From: Mycobacterium sp.
GTDB taxonomy: Bacteria > Actinomycetota > Actinomycetes > Mycobacteriales > Mycobacteriaceae
DNA length: 14,832 bases
Assembly: GCA_025965815.1 (NCBI GenBank)
Contig: JAOPWF010000490.1
Span: forward strand, 1-14,832
Reading direction: 5' to 3'
Made by a program: the position numbers and the translations under genes. A model generated the notes under the pieces. It worked only from the letters and a program-made list of their open reading frames with translations, was not told the origin of the DNA and did no database searches. Shown piece after piece: positions 1 through 8,322 of the stretch (position 1 is the first letter of the stretch; each line of letters begins with the position of its first letter).

Positions 1-137
1 AGCACCACGGCAACCTGCGGGTGGAGTCCAAGCCCGGGAACACCCGCTTCATCATCGTCCTGCCGCTGGACCCGACGGCGCCCGAAACAACGGCACCGCT
101 GGACACACCTGAGACAGTTTCGCCGTCGGCGGAATAG
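1..137 (+). CDS. C-terminal fragment of a GHKL-type ATP-binding protein / sensor kinase
   Basis: Only the last 44 codons (reading frame from base 3, stop TAG at 135-137) are in the window. The visible tail has a His-His-Gly-Asn-Leu-Arg-Val stretch, then SKPGNTRF and a hydrophobic strand ending in LPL. This is the usual last part of a histidine-kinase-like ATPase domain, the G2-box neighbourhood and final beta strand. A roughly 22-residue Thr/Pro/Glu-rich tail follows. The gene ends 29 nt before the first oxidoreductase on the same strand, so co-transcription is possible. The sensory part and any phospho-acceptor histidine lie outside the window, so true kinase and other GHKL ATPase cannot be told apart. 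The family call rests on a short motif only. Confidence 0.6.
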   Translation, partial: HHGNLRVESKPGNTRFIIVLPLDPTAPETTAPLDTPETVSPSAE

Positions 138-166
138 CCCGTCGCGGTCCGCAGGTTGGAGTGATC

Positions 167-997
167 ATGACCAAACCCAACCTCGGCCGATTCGGATCTT
201 TCGGGCGCGGGGTCACCCCCCAGCAGGCCAGAGAAATCGAGGCGCTCGGTTACGGCGCCGTATGGGTGGGCGGCTCGCCCCCGGCCGAACTCGACTGGGT
301 GGAGCCCATCCTGGCGCAGACGAGCAAGCTGCAGATCGCCACGGGGATCGTCAACGTCTGGACGGCCGCGGCCAAGCCGGTCTCGGACTCCTTCCACCGC
401 ATCGAGGGCGCATATCCCGGCCGGTTCCTGCTCGGCATCGGCGTCGGTCATCCGGAGGCACACAGCCAATACCGCAGGCCCTACGGTGCCCTCGTCGAGT
501 ACCTCGACGAACTCGACCAATACGGTGTTCCGGTGGATCGACGCGTGGTGGCGGCGCTCGGCCCTCGCGTGCTCAAGCTCTCCGCAGAACGCGCCGCGGG
601 CGCCCACCCCTACCTGGCCACGCCCGAACACACCGCACAGGCCCGTGAGTTGATCGGTCCGTCGGCGTTCCTGGCCCCCGAACACAAAGTGGTGCTGACG
701 ACCGACGCGGAAGAGGCACGCGCGATCGGCCGCAAGGCACTCGACATCTACTTCGATCTCACCAATTACGTGAGCAACTGGAAGCGGCTGGGCTTCACCG
801 ACGAAGACGTGGCCAAGCCGGGTAGTGACCGCCTGATCGACGCCCTCGTCGCCTACGGCACGCCCGACGCGATCGCCGCCCGCCTCACGGAGCACCTCGA
901 CGCCGGTGCCGACCACGTCGCGGTCCAGGTGCTCACCGGGCCTGACAAGCTAGTGCCTGCGCTGACCGAACTGGCCGGGCCGCTCGGCCTGCGCTGA
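167..997 (+). CDS. F420-dependent LLM-class oxidoreductase, paralogue 1
   Basis: A 276-residue luciferase-like monooxygenase (LLM) family protein with a TIM-barrel fold, probably using reduced or oxidised coenzyme F420. It resembles the mycobacterial group typified by MSMEG_4141/Rv3463. Family-typical segments are LGYGAVWVGGSP near residues 27-38, the ATGIVNVW strand near 57-64, and AYPGRFLLGIGVGHPE near 81-96. The substrate cannot be read from sequence. GTG at 161 is in frame, but the purine-rich AGGTTGGA at 153-160 abuts it; it sits 6 nt before the ATG at 167, so 167 is preferred. The protein is about two-thirds identical along its whole length to the next gene, with 24 nt between them, so this is a tandem duplication, probably co-transcribed. 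It is shorter at the N-terminus than its neighbour. Confidence 0.85.
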   Translation: MTKPNLGRFGSFGRGVTPQQAREIEALGYGAVWVGGSPPAELDWVEPILAQTSKLQIATGIVNVWTAAAKPVSDSFHRIEGAYPGRFLLGIGVGHPEAHSQYRRPYGALVEYLDELDQYGVPVDRRVVAALGPRVLKLSAERAAGAHPYLATPEHTAQARELIGPSAFLAPEHKVVLTTDAEEARAIGRKALDIYFDLTNYVSNWKRLGFTDEDVAKPGSDRLIDALVAYGTPDAIAARLTEHLDAGADHVAVQVLTGPDKLVPALTELAGPLGLR

Positions 998-1021
998 CAC
1001 CGACCGCAGAGATGGGACACC

Positions 1022-1879
1022 ATGACTGACGCAGTTTCACTCAAACCCGACCTGGGCCGCTTCGGAGTGTGGACCGGCGGTGCGGTCAACCCTGAGCAGG
1101 CGGCCGAGATCGAGAAGCTCGGCTACGGCGCTGTCTGGGTGGGCGGATCTCCCGCTGCCGACCTCGCGTTCGTCGAGCCGATCCTGGAGCAGACCACCGA
1201 TCTACAGGTGGCCACCGGCATCGTCAACATCTGGGCGGCGCCGGCCAAGGAAGTGGCCGAGTCCTACCACCGCATCGAGGACGCCTACCCCGGACGGTTC
1301 CTGCTCGGCGTCGGCATCGGGCATCCCGAACATACGCAGGAGTACCGCAAGCCCTACGACGCCCTGGTCGAGTATCTCGACGAGTTGGACGCGGCGAAGA
1401 TGCCGACCAGCCGTCGGGTCCTGGCCGCGCTCGGGCCGAAGGTGCTCAAGCTCTCCGCGCAACGCAGCGCCGGTGCCCACCCGTACCTGACCACACCGGA
1501 ACACACCGCGCAGGCCCGCGAGCTGGTCGGCAATACCGTCTATCTCGCCCCCGAACACAAGGTGGTGCTGTCCACTGACGCCGAGCAGGCCCGTGAGGTC
1601 GGCCGCAAGACGGTGGGCTTCTATCTGGATCTGAGCAACTACGTCAGCAACTGGAAGCGGCTCGGCTTCACCGACGACGACGTGGCCAAGCCGGGCACCG
1701 ACAAGCTCATCGACGCGGTCGACGCCCACGGCTCGGCCGACCACATAGCAAAACGCCTCAAGGAGCACCTCGACGCGGGGGCCGACACGGTCGAGATCCA
1801 GGTGCTCGGCGGCCGGGACAAGCTGCTGCCCACCCTGGCCGAGCTCGCCGGACCACTGGGGCTGACGCCCAAGGGCTGA
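1022..1879 (+). CDS. F420-dependent LLM-class oxidoreductase, paralogue 2 (Rv3463-like)
   Basis: A 285-residue LLM-family protein, colinear with paralogue 1 apart from small N-terminal differences. Both share a C-terminal block containing YVSNWKRLGFTD and an EHLDAGAD motif. Its place directly upstream of rmlB-rmlC matches Rv3463 in M. tuberculosis, so this copy is probably the positional orthologue and paralogue 1 the extra one. F420 as cofactor is inferred from the family, not shown by a diagnostic residue. ATG at 1022 is preceded by a purine-rich GATGGGA. A link to dTDP-rhamnose synthesis is suggested only by position; the enzyme type is not a known step of that pathway. Confidence 0.87.
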   Translation: MTDAVSLKPDLGRFGVWTGGAVNPEQAAEIEKLGYGAVWVGGSPAADLAFVEPILEQTTDLQVATGIVNIWAAPAKEVAESYHRIEDAYPGRFLLGVGIGHPEHTQEYRKPYDALVEYLDELDAAKMPTSRRVLAALGPKVLKLSAQRSAGAHPYLTTPEHTAQARELVGNTVYLAPEHKVVLSTDAEQAREVGRKTVGFYLDLSNYVSNWKRLGFTDDDVAKPGTDKLIDAVDAHGSADHIAKRLKEHLDAGADTVEIQVLGGRDKLLPTLAELAGPLGLTPKG

Positions 1880-1900
1880 CGGCTGAACAGCCAGCTCGGT

Positions 1901-2908
<1,008 letters not shown>

Positions 2909-2909
2909 C

Positions 2910-3527
2910 ATGAAGTTCCGTGAGCTCGCCGTTCCGGGCGCCTGGGAAATCACCCCGGTGCAGCATGCCGACTCGCGCGGCGTGTTCTTCGAATGGTTCA
3001 AGGACCCGGGGTTCGTCGCGCTCGCCGGGCACCGCTTTGACCTCCGACAGGCCAACTGCTCGGTGTCGTCGGCGGGGGTGCTGCGCGGACTGCACTTCGC
3101 CGAGCTGCCACCGAGCCAGGCCAAGTATGTGACCTGCCTGCGGGGCGCCGTCTTCGACGTGGTGGTTGACATCCGCGTCGGCTCGCCGACGTTCGGGCAG
3201 TGGGATTCGGTGCTGCTGGACGACCGGGACCGCAAGTCGGTCTACATCTCCGAGGGTTTGGCCCACGGATTCCTTGCCCTGCAAGACGATTCGACGGTGC
3301 TCTACCTGTGCTCGGCGGTCTACGACCCCGCCAACGAGCACACCATCCGCGCGACCGATCCGGCGCTGGGCATCCAGTGGCCGGGAACCGTGTTCGGCAG
3401 TGACATGGTGCTTTCCGGCCGCGACGCGCAGGCTCCCACCCTCGACGAGGTGCGTGCCGCTGGGCTGCTCCCGACCTGGGACGACGCCCGCTCATTCGTC
3501 GACGAGCTGCGCCGCAAGTCGGGCTAG
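2910..3527 (+). CDS. rmlC: dTDP-4-dehydrorhamnose 3,5-epimerase RmlC
   Basis: A 205-residue cupin-fold epimerase that acts on dTDP-4-keto-6-deoxy-glucose after RmlB and before RmlD. Both key catalytic residues of the family are where they occur in M. tuberculosis RmlC: His62 (in VLRGLH) and Tyr132 (in TVLYLC). The conserved sequences EWFKDPGF, KYVTCLRGAVFDVVVDIR and EGLAHGFLAL are also present. The start ATG follows the rmlB stop after a single base, so translation is probably coupled. The length is close to the approximately 202 residues usual in mycobacteria. It is the last gene of this block; no gene follows for 255 bases. Confidence 0.96.
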   Translation: MKFRELAVPGAWEITPVQHADSRGVFFEWFKDPGFVALAGHRFDLRQANCSVSSAGVLRGLHFAELPPSQAKYVTCLRGAVFDVVVDIRVGSPTFGQWDSVLLDDRDRKSVYISEGLAHGFLALQDDSTVLYLCSAVYDPANEHTIRATDPALGIQWPGTVFGSDMVLSGRDAQAPTLDEVRAAGLLPTWDDARSFVDELRRKSG

Positions 3528-3635
3528 CGCATCGACGGCGCGGCTGCGCGCTCGGATGTCACTGGACCGTAATGCGATCCGGGCCGCCCTGGCGTTGCCG
3601 TTCACCCCGGTGATCACGGAGCAGACCGTGGCCAG

Positions 3636-3654
3636 CTGGCCGGCTCCTGGCCAG
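3636..3654 (+). terminator. Possible stem-loop after rmlC (CTGGCC-N7-GGCCAG)
   Basis: A perfect 6-bp GC-rich stem with a 7-nt loop lies about 110 nt after the rmlC stop. The left arm also belongs to a 12-bp palindrome, GGCCAGCTGGCC (3630-3641). There is no T tract, so it is not a canonical intrinsic terminator. In GC-rich DNA a stem of this size could also be chance. Confidence 0.25.
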
Positions 3655-3691
3655 GGTCTCTCGGCCGGACGCTCCGGTCCGAAACTCCCCC

Positions 3692-3720
3692 TTGCCACGC
3701 CGCCGATCATTTACTAGGAT
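3692..3720 (+). promoter_or_regulatory. Sigma-A-type promoter of the mmsA-fadE9-mmsB operon
   Basis: The -35 candidate TTGCCA (3692-3697, 5 of 6 to TTGACA) is separated by 17 bp from the -10 candidate TAGGAT (3715-3720, 4 of 6 to TATAAT, with the key T, A and final T kept). The predicted start is near 3727, giving a leader of about 56 nt before the mmsA ATG. It is the best consensus promoter in the window and lies in the largest intergenic gap. Confidence 0.6.
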
Positions 3721-3729
3721 GTCCAAGTA
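3712..3729. promoter_or_regulatory. 18-bp inverted repeat overlapping the mms promoter -10 (candidate operator)
   Basis: TACTAGGATGTCCAAGTA reads as TACTnGGAnnTCCnAGTA: 14 of 18 positions are symmetric, with mismatches only at the two centre bases and one position in each arm. It covers the whole -10 hexamer and the predicted transcription start, where a repressor would block initiation. Size and symmetry suit a dimeric TetR- or GntR-type regulator. No such regulator gene is adjacent, so its identity is unknown. Confidence 0.55.
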
Positions 3730-3782
3730 TCTCCGAGTGGCTGGTTGCCGCTCACCCACAATCCGACCTCGGGACAGATCCA

Positions 3783-5312
3783 ATGACTTCGCAGACCACC
3801 CACATCCCCCATTTCCTCGACGGCAAGCGCGTGACCGGCCAGTCCGGTCGCACCGCCGACGAGATGAACCCCAACACCGGCCAGGTACAGGCGACCGTGC
3901 CGATGGGCTCGGCGGCCGACGTCGACGCCGCGGTCGCGACCGCGGTGAGGGCGCAGCGGGATTGGGCCGCCTGGAACCCGCAGCGGCGTGCCCGAGTGAT
4001 GATGCGGTTCGTCGAGCTGGTCAACCAGCACGTAGATGAGTTAGCCGAGCTCCTTTCGTCAGAGCACGGCAAGACCGTCGCCGATTCGCGCGGTGACATC
4101 CAGCGCGGCATCGAGGTGATCGAGTTCGCGGTCGGTATCCCGCACCTGCTGAAGGGCGAGTACACCGAGGGCGCAGGCGGGGGCATCGACGTCTACTCGC
4201 TGCGCCAGCCACTCGGCGTGGTCGCCGGGATCACCCCGTTCAACTTCCCAGCGATGATCCCGCTGTGGAAGGCCGGCCCGGCGCTGGCGTGCGGCAACGC
4301 GTTCATTCTCAAGCCCAGCGAGCGCGACCCGTCGGTGCCGGTCCGCCTCGCCGAGCTGTTCATCGAGGCCGGACTGCCGCCGGGGGTGTTCCAGGTCGTG
4401 CACGGCGACAAGGAGGCCGTCGACGCGCTGCTGGCGCATCCGGACATCAAGGCCTATGGTTTCGTCGGCAGCTCGGACATCGCGCAGTACATCTACGCCA
4501 CCGCCGCGGCCAACGGCAAGCGCGCGCAGTGCTTCGGCGGCGCGAAGAACCACATGATCGTGATGCCCGACGCCGACCTCGACCAGGCCCTCGACGCCCT
4601 GATCGGCGCCGGCTACGGCAGCGCAGGCGAACGCTGCATGGCCATCACGGTCGCGGTGCCGGTCGGCGAGCAGACCGCGGACCGGCTGCGTGCCCGGCTC
4701 GTCGAGCGGATCAACAACCTACGGGTGGGCCACAGCCTGGACCCCAAGGCCGACTACGGCCCGCTGGTCACCTCCGCCGCGCTGGCTCGGGTCAAGGACT
4801 ACATCGGCCAGGGCGTGGACGCCGGAGCCGAAATCGTCGTCGACGGCCGCGAGCGTGCCAGCGATGACCTGCAATTCGGTGACGCCAACCTCGAAGGCGG
4901 CTACTTCATCGGGCCCACGTTGTTCGACCATGTCACCCACGATATGTCGATCTACACCGACGAGATCTTCGGGCCCGTGCTGTGCATCGTGCGGGCGCAT
5001 GACTACGAGGAAGCGCTGCGGCTGCCCTCCGAGCACGAGTACGGCAACGGTGTCGCGATCTTCACCCGCGACGGCGACACCGCCCGCGACTTCACCTCGC
5101 GGGTCCAGGTTGGAATGGTCGGCGTGAACGTGCCGATCCCGGTGCCGGTGGCTTATCACACCTTCGGCGGGTGGAAGCGGTCCGGCTTCGGAGATCTCAA
5201 CCAGCACGGGCCGGCATCGATCCAGTTCTACACCAAGGTCAAGACGGTCACGTCGCGGTGGCCGTCGGGCATCAAGGATGGCGCCGAGTTCGTCATCCCC
5301 ACCATGAATTAG
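3783..5312 (+). CDS. mmsA: CoA-acylating methylmalonate-semialdehyde dehydrogenase
   Basis: A 509-residue aldehyde-dehydrogenase superfamily member. It oxidatively converts methylmalonate semialdehyde (and malonate semialdehyde) to propionyl-CoA (acetyl-CoA) with NAD+ and CoA, the last step of distal valine catabolism. Signatures are ITPFNFPAMIPLW (the conserved Asn-containing motif), GFVGSSDIAQ in the NAD-binding fold, and FGGAKNHMIVMPDAD, which marks the CoA-dependent MMSDH subgroup and replaces the ELGGK general-base motif of hydrolytic ALDHs. The catalytic Cys285 lies in SAGERCMAIT, and EIFGPVLC is near the C-terminus. Full length for the family. It is the first gene of a three-gene operon; the next starts 14 nt after its stop. 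Upstream bases show only a weak ribosome site (GGGACAG). Confidence 0.94.
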   Translation: MTSQTTHIPHFLDGKRVTGQSGRTADEMNPNTGQVQATVPMGSAADVDAAVATAVRAQRDWAAWNPQRRARVMMRFVELVNQHVDELAELLSSEHGKTVADSRGDIQRGIEVIEFAVGIPHLLKGEYTEGAGGGIDVYSLRQPLGVVAGITPFNFPAMIPLWKAGPALACGNAFILKPSERDPSVPVRLAELFIEAGLPPGVFQVVHGDKEAVDALLAHPDIKAYGFVGSSDIAQYIYATAAANGKRAQCFGGAKNHMIVMPDADLDQALDALIGAGYGSAGERCMAITVAVPVGEQTADRLRARLVERINNLRVGHSLDPKADYGPLVTSAALARVKDYIGQGVDAGAEIVVDGRERASDDLQFGDANLEGGYFIGPTLFDHVTHDMSIYTDEIFGPVLCIVRAHDYEEALRLPSEHEYGNGVAIFTRDGDTARDFTSRVQVGMVGVNVPIPVPVAYHTFGGWKRSGFGDLNQHGPASIQFYTKVKTVTSRWPSGIKDGAEFVIPTMN

Positions 5313-5326
5313 GCCTGCTCCCCCAA

Positions 5327-6493
5327 ATGCAACTCTTCGGCCTGGACGACGACGAACGCGTGATCGCCGAGACGGCGGCCGCGTTCGCCGCCAAATGCCT
5401 TGCCCCACATGCCCTGCAGTGGGACACCGACAAGCACTTTCCGGTGGATGTGCTCCGTGCGGCGGCGGAACTCGGGATGGCAGCCATCTACTGTCGCGAG
5501 GACGTGGGCGGCAGCGGGCTGCGTCGCCTGGACGCGGTGCGCATCTTCGAGCAACTGGCGGCGGCGGATCCCGCCGTCGCGGCGTTCCTGTCCATCCACA
5601 ACATGTGTGCGTGGATGATCGACACCTTCGGTACCCAGGAGCAACGCAAGACCTGGATCCCGCGGTTGGCGTCGATGGAGGCCATCGCGAGTTACTGCCT
5701 GACCGAGCCCGGCGCCGGATCGGACGCCGCGGCGCTGCGCACCAGGGCCGTCCGAGATGGCGACCACTACGTCCTCGACGGCGTGAAGCAGTTCATCAGC
5801 GGAGCCGGGGCGTCCGAAATGTACGTCGTTATGGCCCGCACCGGCGGTGAAGGTGCTCGCGGGATCTCCGCGTTCGTCGTCGAAAAGGGCACTCCGGGGC
5901 TGAGCTTCGGCCCTGCCGAGCAGAAGATGGGCTGGCACGCGCAGCCCACCGCGCAGGTGGTGCTGGAGGGGGTCCGGGTATCCGCCGATGCGATGCTCGG
6001 TGGCGCTGACGGCGAAGGCACCGGCTTCGGGATCGCGATGCAGGGACTCAACGGCGGCCGCATCAACATCGCGGCGTGTTCGCTCGGCGGCGCGCAGTCC
6101 GCGTATGACAAAGCGGCCGGCTACCTGAAGGACCGGCAGGCGTTCGGCTCCGCACTACTCGACGAGCCGACCGTGCGGTTCACGCTCGCCGACATGGCCA
6201 CCGCACTGGAGGCGTCACGCACGCTGCTGTGGCGCGCCGCGGCGGCGCTGGACGCCGATCAACCCGACAAGGTCGAACTCTGCGCGATGGCGAAACGGTA
6301 TGTCACCGATGCGTGTTACGACGTCGCCGACCAGGCCCTGCAGCTGCACGGCGGCTACGGCTACCTGTGTGAGTACGGGTTGGAGAAAATCGTCCGCGAT
6401 CTGCGGGTGCACCGCATCCTCGAAGGAACAAACGAAATCATGCGGGTGGTCATCGGCCGGGCCGCAGCGGCCCGCGCCCGGGCCACCGCGTAG
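5327..6493 (+). CDS. fadE9: Acyl-CoA dehydrogenase, probably isobutyryl-CoA dehydrogenase (FadE9 type)
   Basis: A 388-residue FAD-dependent acyl-CoA dehydrogenase. Family signatures are CLTEPGAGSDAA in the middle domain, QLHGGYGYLCEYGLEKIVRD, and the C-terminal RILEGTNEIMR, in which Glu366 is the expected catalytic base. Its place between mmsA and mmsB, as for fadE9 (Rv0752c) in M. tuberculosis, points to oxidation of isobutyryl-CoA to methacrylyl-CoA in valine breakdown. Substrate is inferred from context; short or branched acyl-CoAs are alternatives. An in-frame opening extends upstream into mmsA, but ATG 5327 gives the normal family N-terminus (MQLFGLDDDE). No strong Shine-Dalgarno precedes it, so coupling to mmsA translation is likely. 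Confidence 0.9.
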   Translation: MQLFGLDDDERVIAETAAAFAAKCLAPHALQWDTDKHFPVDVLRAAAELGMAAIYCREDVGGSGLRRLDAVRIFEQLAAADPAVAAFLSIHNMCAWMIDTFGTQEQRKTWIPRLASMEAIASYCLTEPGAGSDAAALRTRAVRDGDHYVLDGVKQFISGAGASEMYVVMARTGGEGARGISAFVVEKGTPGLSFGPAEQKMGWHAQPTAQVVLEGVRVSADAMLGGADGEGTGFGIAMQGLNGGRINIAACSLGGAQSAYDKAAGYLKDRQAFGSALLDEPTVRFTLADMATALEASRTLLWRAAAALDADQPDKVELCAMAKRYVTDACYDVADQALQLHGGYGYLCEYGLEKIVRDLRVHRILEGTNEIMRVVIGRAAAARARATA

Positions 6494-6499
6494 AAGGAG
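6494..6499 (+). promoter_or_regulatory. Strong Shine-Dalgarno AAGGAG of mmsB
   Basis: AAGGAG begins directly after the TAG stop of the acyl-CoA dehydrogenase and lies 9 nt before the ATG at 6509. It fixes the mmsB start and is the clearest ribosome site in this operon. Confidence 0.75.
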
Positions 6500-6508
6500 C
6501 TGTCGCTG

Positions 6509-7384
6509 ATGAGCACAATCGCGTTCCTGGGCCTGGGCAATATGGGTGGCCCGATGGCCGCCAATCTGCTTGCCGCCGGCCACACCGTGCGCGGTTTCGA
6601 TCCGGTGCCCGCCGCCAAGGCCGCGGCCGCCGACAAGGGTGCGACGGTGTTCGACAGCGGCGCAGAGGCTGTTGCGGAGGCCGATGTGGTGATCACCATG
6701 CTGCCCAACGGCGACCTCGTGAAGAGCTGCTACGCCGAGGTGCTGCCCGCCGCCCCGGCCGGAGCGTTGTTCATCGACAGTTCCACCATCTCGGTGGACG
6801 ACGCCCGCGGCGTCAATGCGCTGGCCGGCGAGCACGGCTTCGCTCAACTCGACGCCCCGGTGTCCGGCGGGGTGAAGGGCGCCGTCGCCGGGACACTGGC
6901 GTTCATGGTCGGTGGCGACGGGACCGCCCTGGAGACGGCGCGCCCGGTGCTGGAACCCATGGCGGGCAAGATCATTCACTGCGGCGACGCCGGTGCGGGT
7001 CAGGCCGCCAAGGTGTGCAACAACATGGTGCTGGCCGTGCAGCAGATCGCCGTCGGCGAGGCATTCGTGCTCGCCGAGCGGCTGGGGCTGTCCGCGCAGT
7101 CACTATTCGACGTCATCACCGGTGCGACGGGCAACTGCTGGGCCGTCCATACCAACTGCCCGGTCCCGGGCCCGGTGCCCACGTCCCCGGCGAACAACGA
7201 TTTCAAACCGGGCTTCGCGACCGCCCTGATGAATAAGGATCTCGGCCTGGCGATGGCCGCGGTGTCCTCGACCGGATCGGCCGCCCCGCTGGGCAGCCAC
7301 GCCGCCGAGATCTACGCCAAGTTCGCGACCGACCACTCCGACAAGGACTTCAGCGCCGTGATCGAGATGCTTCGCAACAGCTGA
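6509..7384 (+). CDS. mmsB: 3-hydroxyisobutyrate dehydrogenase
   Basis: A 291-residue beta-hydroxyacid dehydrogenase that oxidises 3-hydroxyisobutyrate to methylmalonate semialdehyde, the substrate of MmsA. The N-terminal Rossmann motif GLGNMGGPMA is at residues 7-16. The substrate loop DAPVSGGVKGA and the catalytic motif GAGQAAKVCNN (Lys168, Asn172) follow in the usual order. Length fits the family (M. tuberculosis MmsB about 294). It is the last gene of the operon, 15 nt after the acyl-CoA dehydrogenase. The two enzymes linking methacrylyl-CoA to free 3-hydroxyisobutyrate (enoyl-CoA hydratase and 3-hydroxyisobutyryl-CoA hydrolase) are not in this window. Its stop lies 10 nt from the stop of the opposing HAD gene, with no obvious terminator between. 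Confidence 0.94.
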   Translation: MSTIAFLGLGNMGGPMAANLLAAGHTVRGFDPVPAAKAAAADKGATVFDSGAEAVAEADVVITMLPNGDLVKSCYAEVLPAAPAGALFIDSSTISVDDARGVNALAGEHGFAQLDAPVSGGVKGAVAGTLAFMVGGDGTALETARPVLEPMAGKIIHCGDAGAGQAAKVCNNMVLAVQQIAVGEAFVLAERLGLSAQSLFDVITGATGNCWAVHTNCPVPGPVPTSPANNDFKPGFATALMNKDLGLAMAAVSSTGSAAPLGSHAAEIYAKFATDHSDKDFSAVIEMLRNS

Positions 7385-7394
7385 CTGCGAGTTT

Positions 7395-8198
7395 TCAGGC
7401 CGCGGATCGCTTTTCGGCGGCCCACCACCGCGCGTGCAGCCGCTGACATCCCGCGATCAGCAGCGGGTCGGTGCCGCCGTAGCCCGCTCGCACGGCGGCG
7501 GCTCCGCTGAAATGCTGATCGGCGGTGTAGCCGGTGGTGACCACGACGGTCGCCAGCCCGACCGAGTTCGCGGTCCGCAGGCCCGCGGCTGAGCCCGTCA
7601 CCGCCAAGGCGTTCTGGGCGGGGATGCCGAGTTCCCACAGCGCAAGTTCGTAGGCCTCGGGATGGGGCATCGGATTGGTGACGTCGTCGGCGGTCACCAC
7701 CGTCTCGACGATGCCCTCCCCGACCAGTTGACGCACCAGCGGTTCGGCCCAGTTGCGCCGCCCATCGGTCACCACCGCGACCCAGACGCCGGCGACGAAC
7801 GCACCAATCACCACGTCGATGAGGCCGCTTCGTGGCACCACATCGGCATCCGAGATGAGCTCGTCGAACAGCACCGTCTTGGTTGAGTGAATCTCCTCGG
7901 CCAGGGCGTCAGCCGACCGGCCGAGGCCCCGCCTACGCAGGTCGGTCTCGATGCGACGCCGTTCGTCGGCAACGGCCAGCAGAGGCCCGTACCCGTCGAG
8001 GCTCCACTCGATGTCGAGACCGTGCGCCGCGAACGCGGCGTTGAAGGCCACCCGGTGCCCGTCGCGCTCGATATCGGCAAGGGCGCCGTCCAGATCGAAG
8101 ATCACCGCGCGCAGCGGGTAGACCTCGGCGTCAACGGGGCCGCCGCGATCCCACCAGAATGTCCGCGCCGGGAGCGTTCCCACCTGCGTGGTTCCCAT
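7395..8198 (-). CDS. CbbY-like HAD-superfamily protein with altered motifs III and IV
   Basis: About 267 residues from ATG 8198; a GTG at 8204 would add two. Motif I is intact: FDLDGALAD with Asp35 and Asp37. The following ERDGHRVAFN is typical of CbbY, the phosphatase of misfire sugar bisphosphates in autotrophs. Motif II (VVTDG) is also present. The segment that should read K-P-H-P-E-A-Y reads MPHPEAY, so the motif III Lys is Met. Motif IV, normally E-D-S, is T-G-S, so the Mg-binding acidic residues are missing. A CbbY-like C-terminus (GYTADQHFSGA) follows. It may have weak, altered or no phosphatase activity. The N-terminal 28 residues, including TFWWDRGG, precede the usual HAD start. It is transcribed divergently from the response regulator. 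I infer no substrate. Confidence 0.82.
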   Translation of the reverse strand: MGTTQVGTLPARTFWWDRGGPVDAEVYPLRAVIFDLDGALADIERDGHRVAFNAAFAAHGLDIEWSLDGYGPLLAVADERRRIETDLRRRGLGRSADALAEEIHSTKTVLFDELISDADVVPRSGLIDVVIGAFVAGVWVAVVTDGRRNWAEPLVRQLVGEGIVETVVTADDVTNPMPHPEAYELALWELGIPAQNALAVTGSAAGLRTANSVGLATVVVTTGYTADQHFSGAAAVRAGYGGTDPLLIAGCQRLHARWWAAEKRSAA

Positions 8199-8214
8199 CG
8201 GCACACTCTGGCAA

Positions 8215-8257
8215 TTCCCGCCGATATGGGCATCCCCCTGCGGGGGGATTGCGGGAA
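8215..8257. repeat. Nested inverted repeat in the divergent HAD / response-regulator spacer
   Basis: The outer arms are TTCCCGC (8215-8221) and GCGGGAA (8251-8257), perfect over 7 bp. The inner arms are ATCCCCC (8232-8238) and GGGGGAT (8243-8249), perfect over 7 bp around a 4-nt centre. The two dyads are not concentric: 10 nt lie between the left arms and 1 nt between the right arms. It begins 17 bp upstream of the HAD start and ends about 71 bp upstream of the response-regulator start. It could be an operator for one or both genes, or a structured leader of the HAD transcript. Confidence 0.5.
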
Positions 8258-8316
8258 GGAACCCGAACCCACCTGCTGGAGACGCGCAAGTCGGAGACTG
8301 CGCAGTGTGGCGGCTC

Positions 8317-8322
8317 TATGGT
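8317..8322 (+). promoter_or_regulatory. Candidate -10 (TATGGT) for a leaderless response-regulator transcript
   Basis: TATGGT matches TANNNT, and exactly 6 nt separate it from the ATG at 8329, placing the predicted start on the A of the start codon. No Shine-Dalgarno precedes this ATG, which agrees with leaderless translation. The -35 region has no good match, which mycobacterial promoters often tolerate. Confidence 0.45.

Larger units (their letters stand above)
3528..3782. other. Intergenic region between rmlC and the mms operon
   Basis: These 255 bases contain no convincing gene. Short open frames exist on both strands but look like GC-rich chance frames. From left to right the region holds a GGCCAG-rich hairpin (3630-3654), a sigma-A-like promoter (3692-3720) with an overlapping inverted repeat (3712-3729), and a predicted 5' untranslated leader of about 56 nt before mmsA. 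I saw nothing else recognisable. Confidence 0.6.

Noticed and set aside
3492..3710. Minus-strand frame of 72 codons (Ala/Arg-rich) overlapping the end of rmlC
   Set aside because: It overlaps rmlC antisense, has no Shine-Dalgarno, and the composition is that of a GC-rich chance frame.
3557..3717. Possible 53-codon peptide gene starting MSLDRNAIRAALALP between rmlC and mmsA
   Set aside because: No ribosome site or recognisable family. It runs through the hairpin and promoter region and stops inside the -10/operator.
5171..5326. 52-codon N-terminal extension of the acyl-CoA dehydrogenase into mmsA
   Set aside because: The extension is mmsA in another frame. The family N-terminus begins naturally at ATG 5327.
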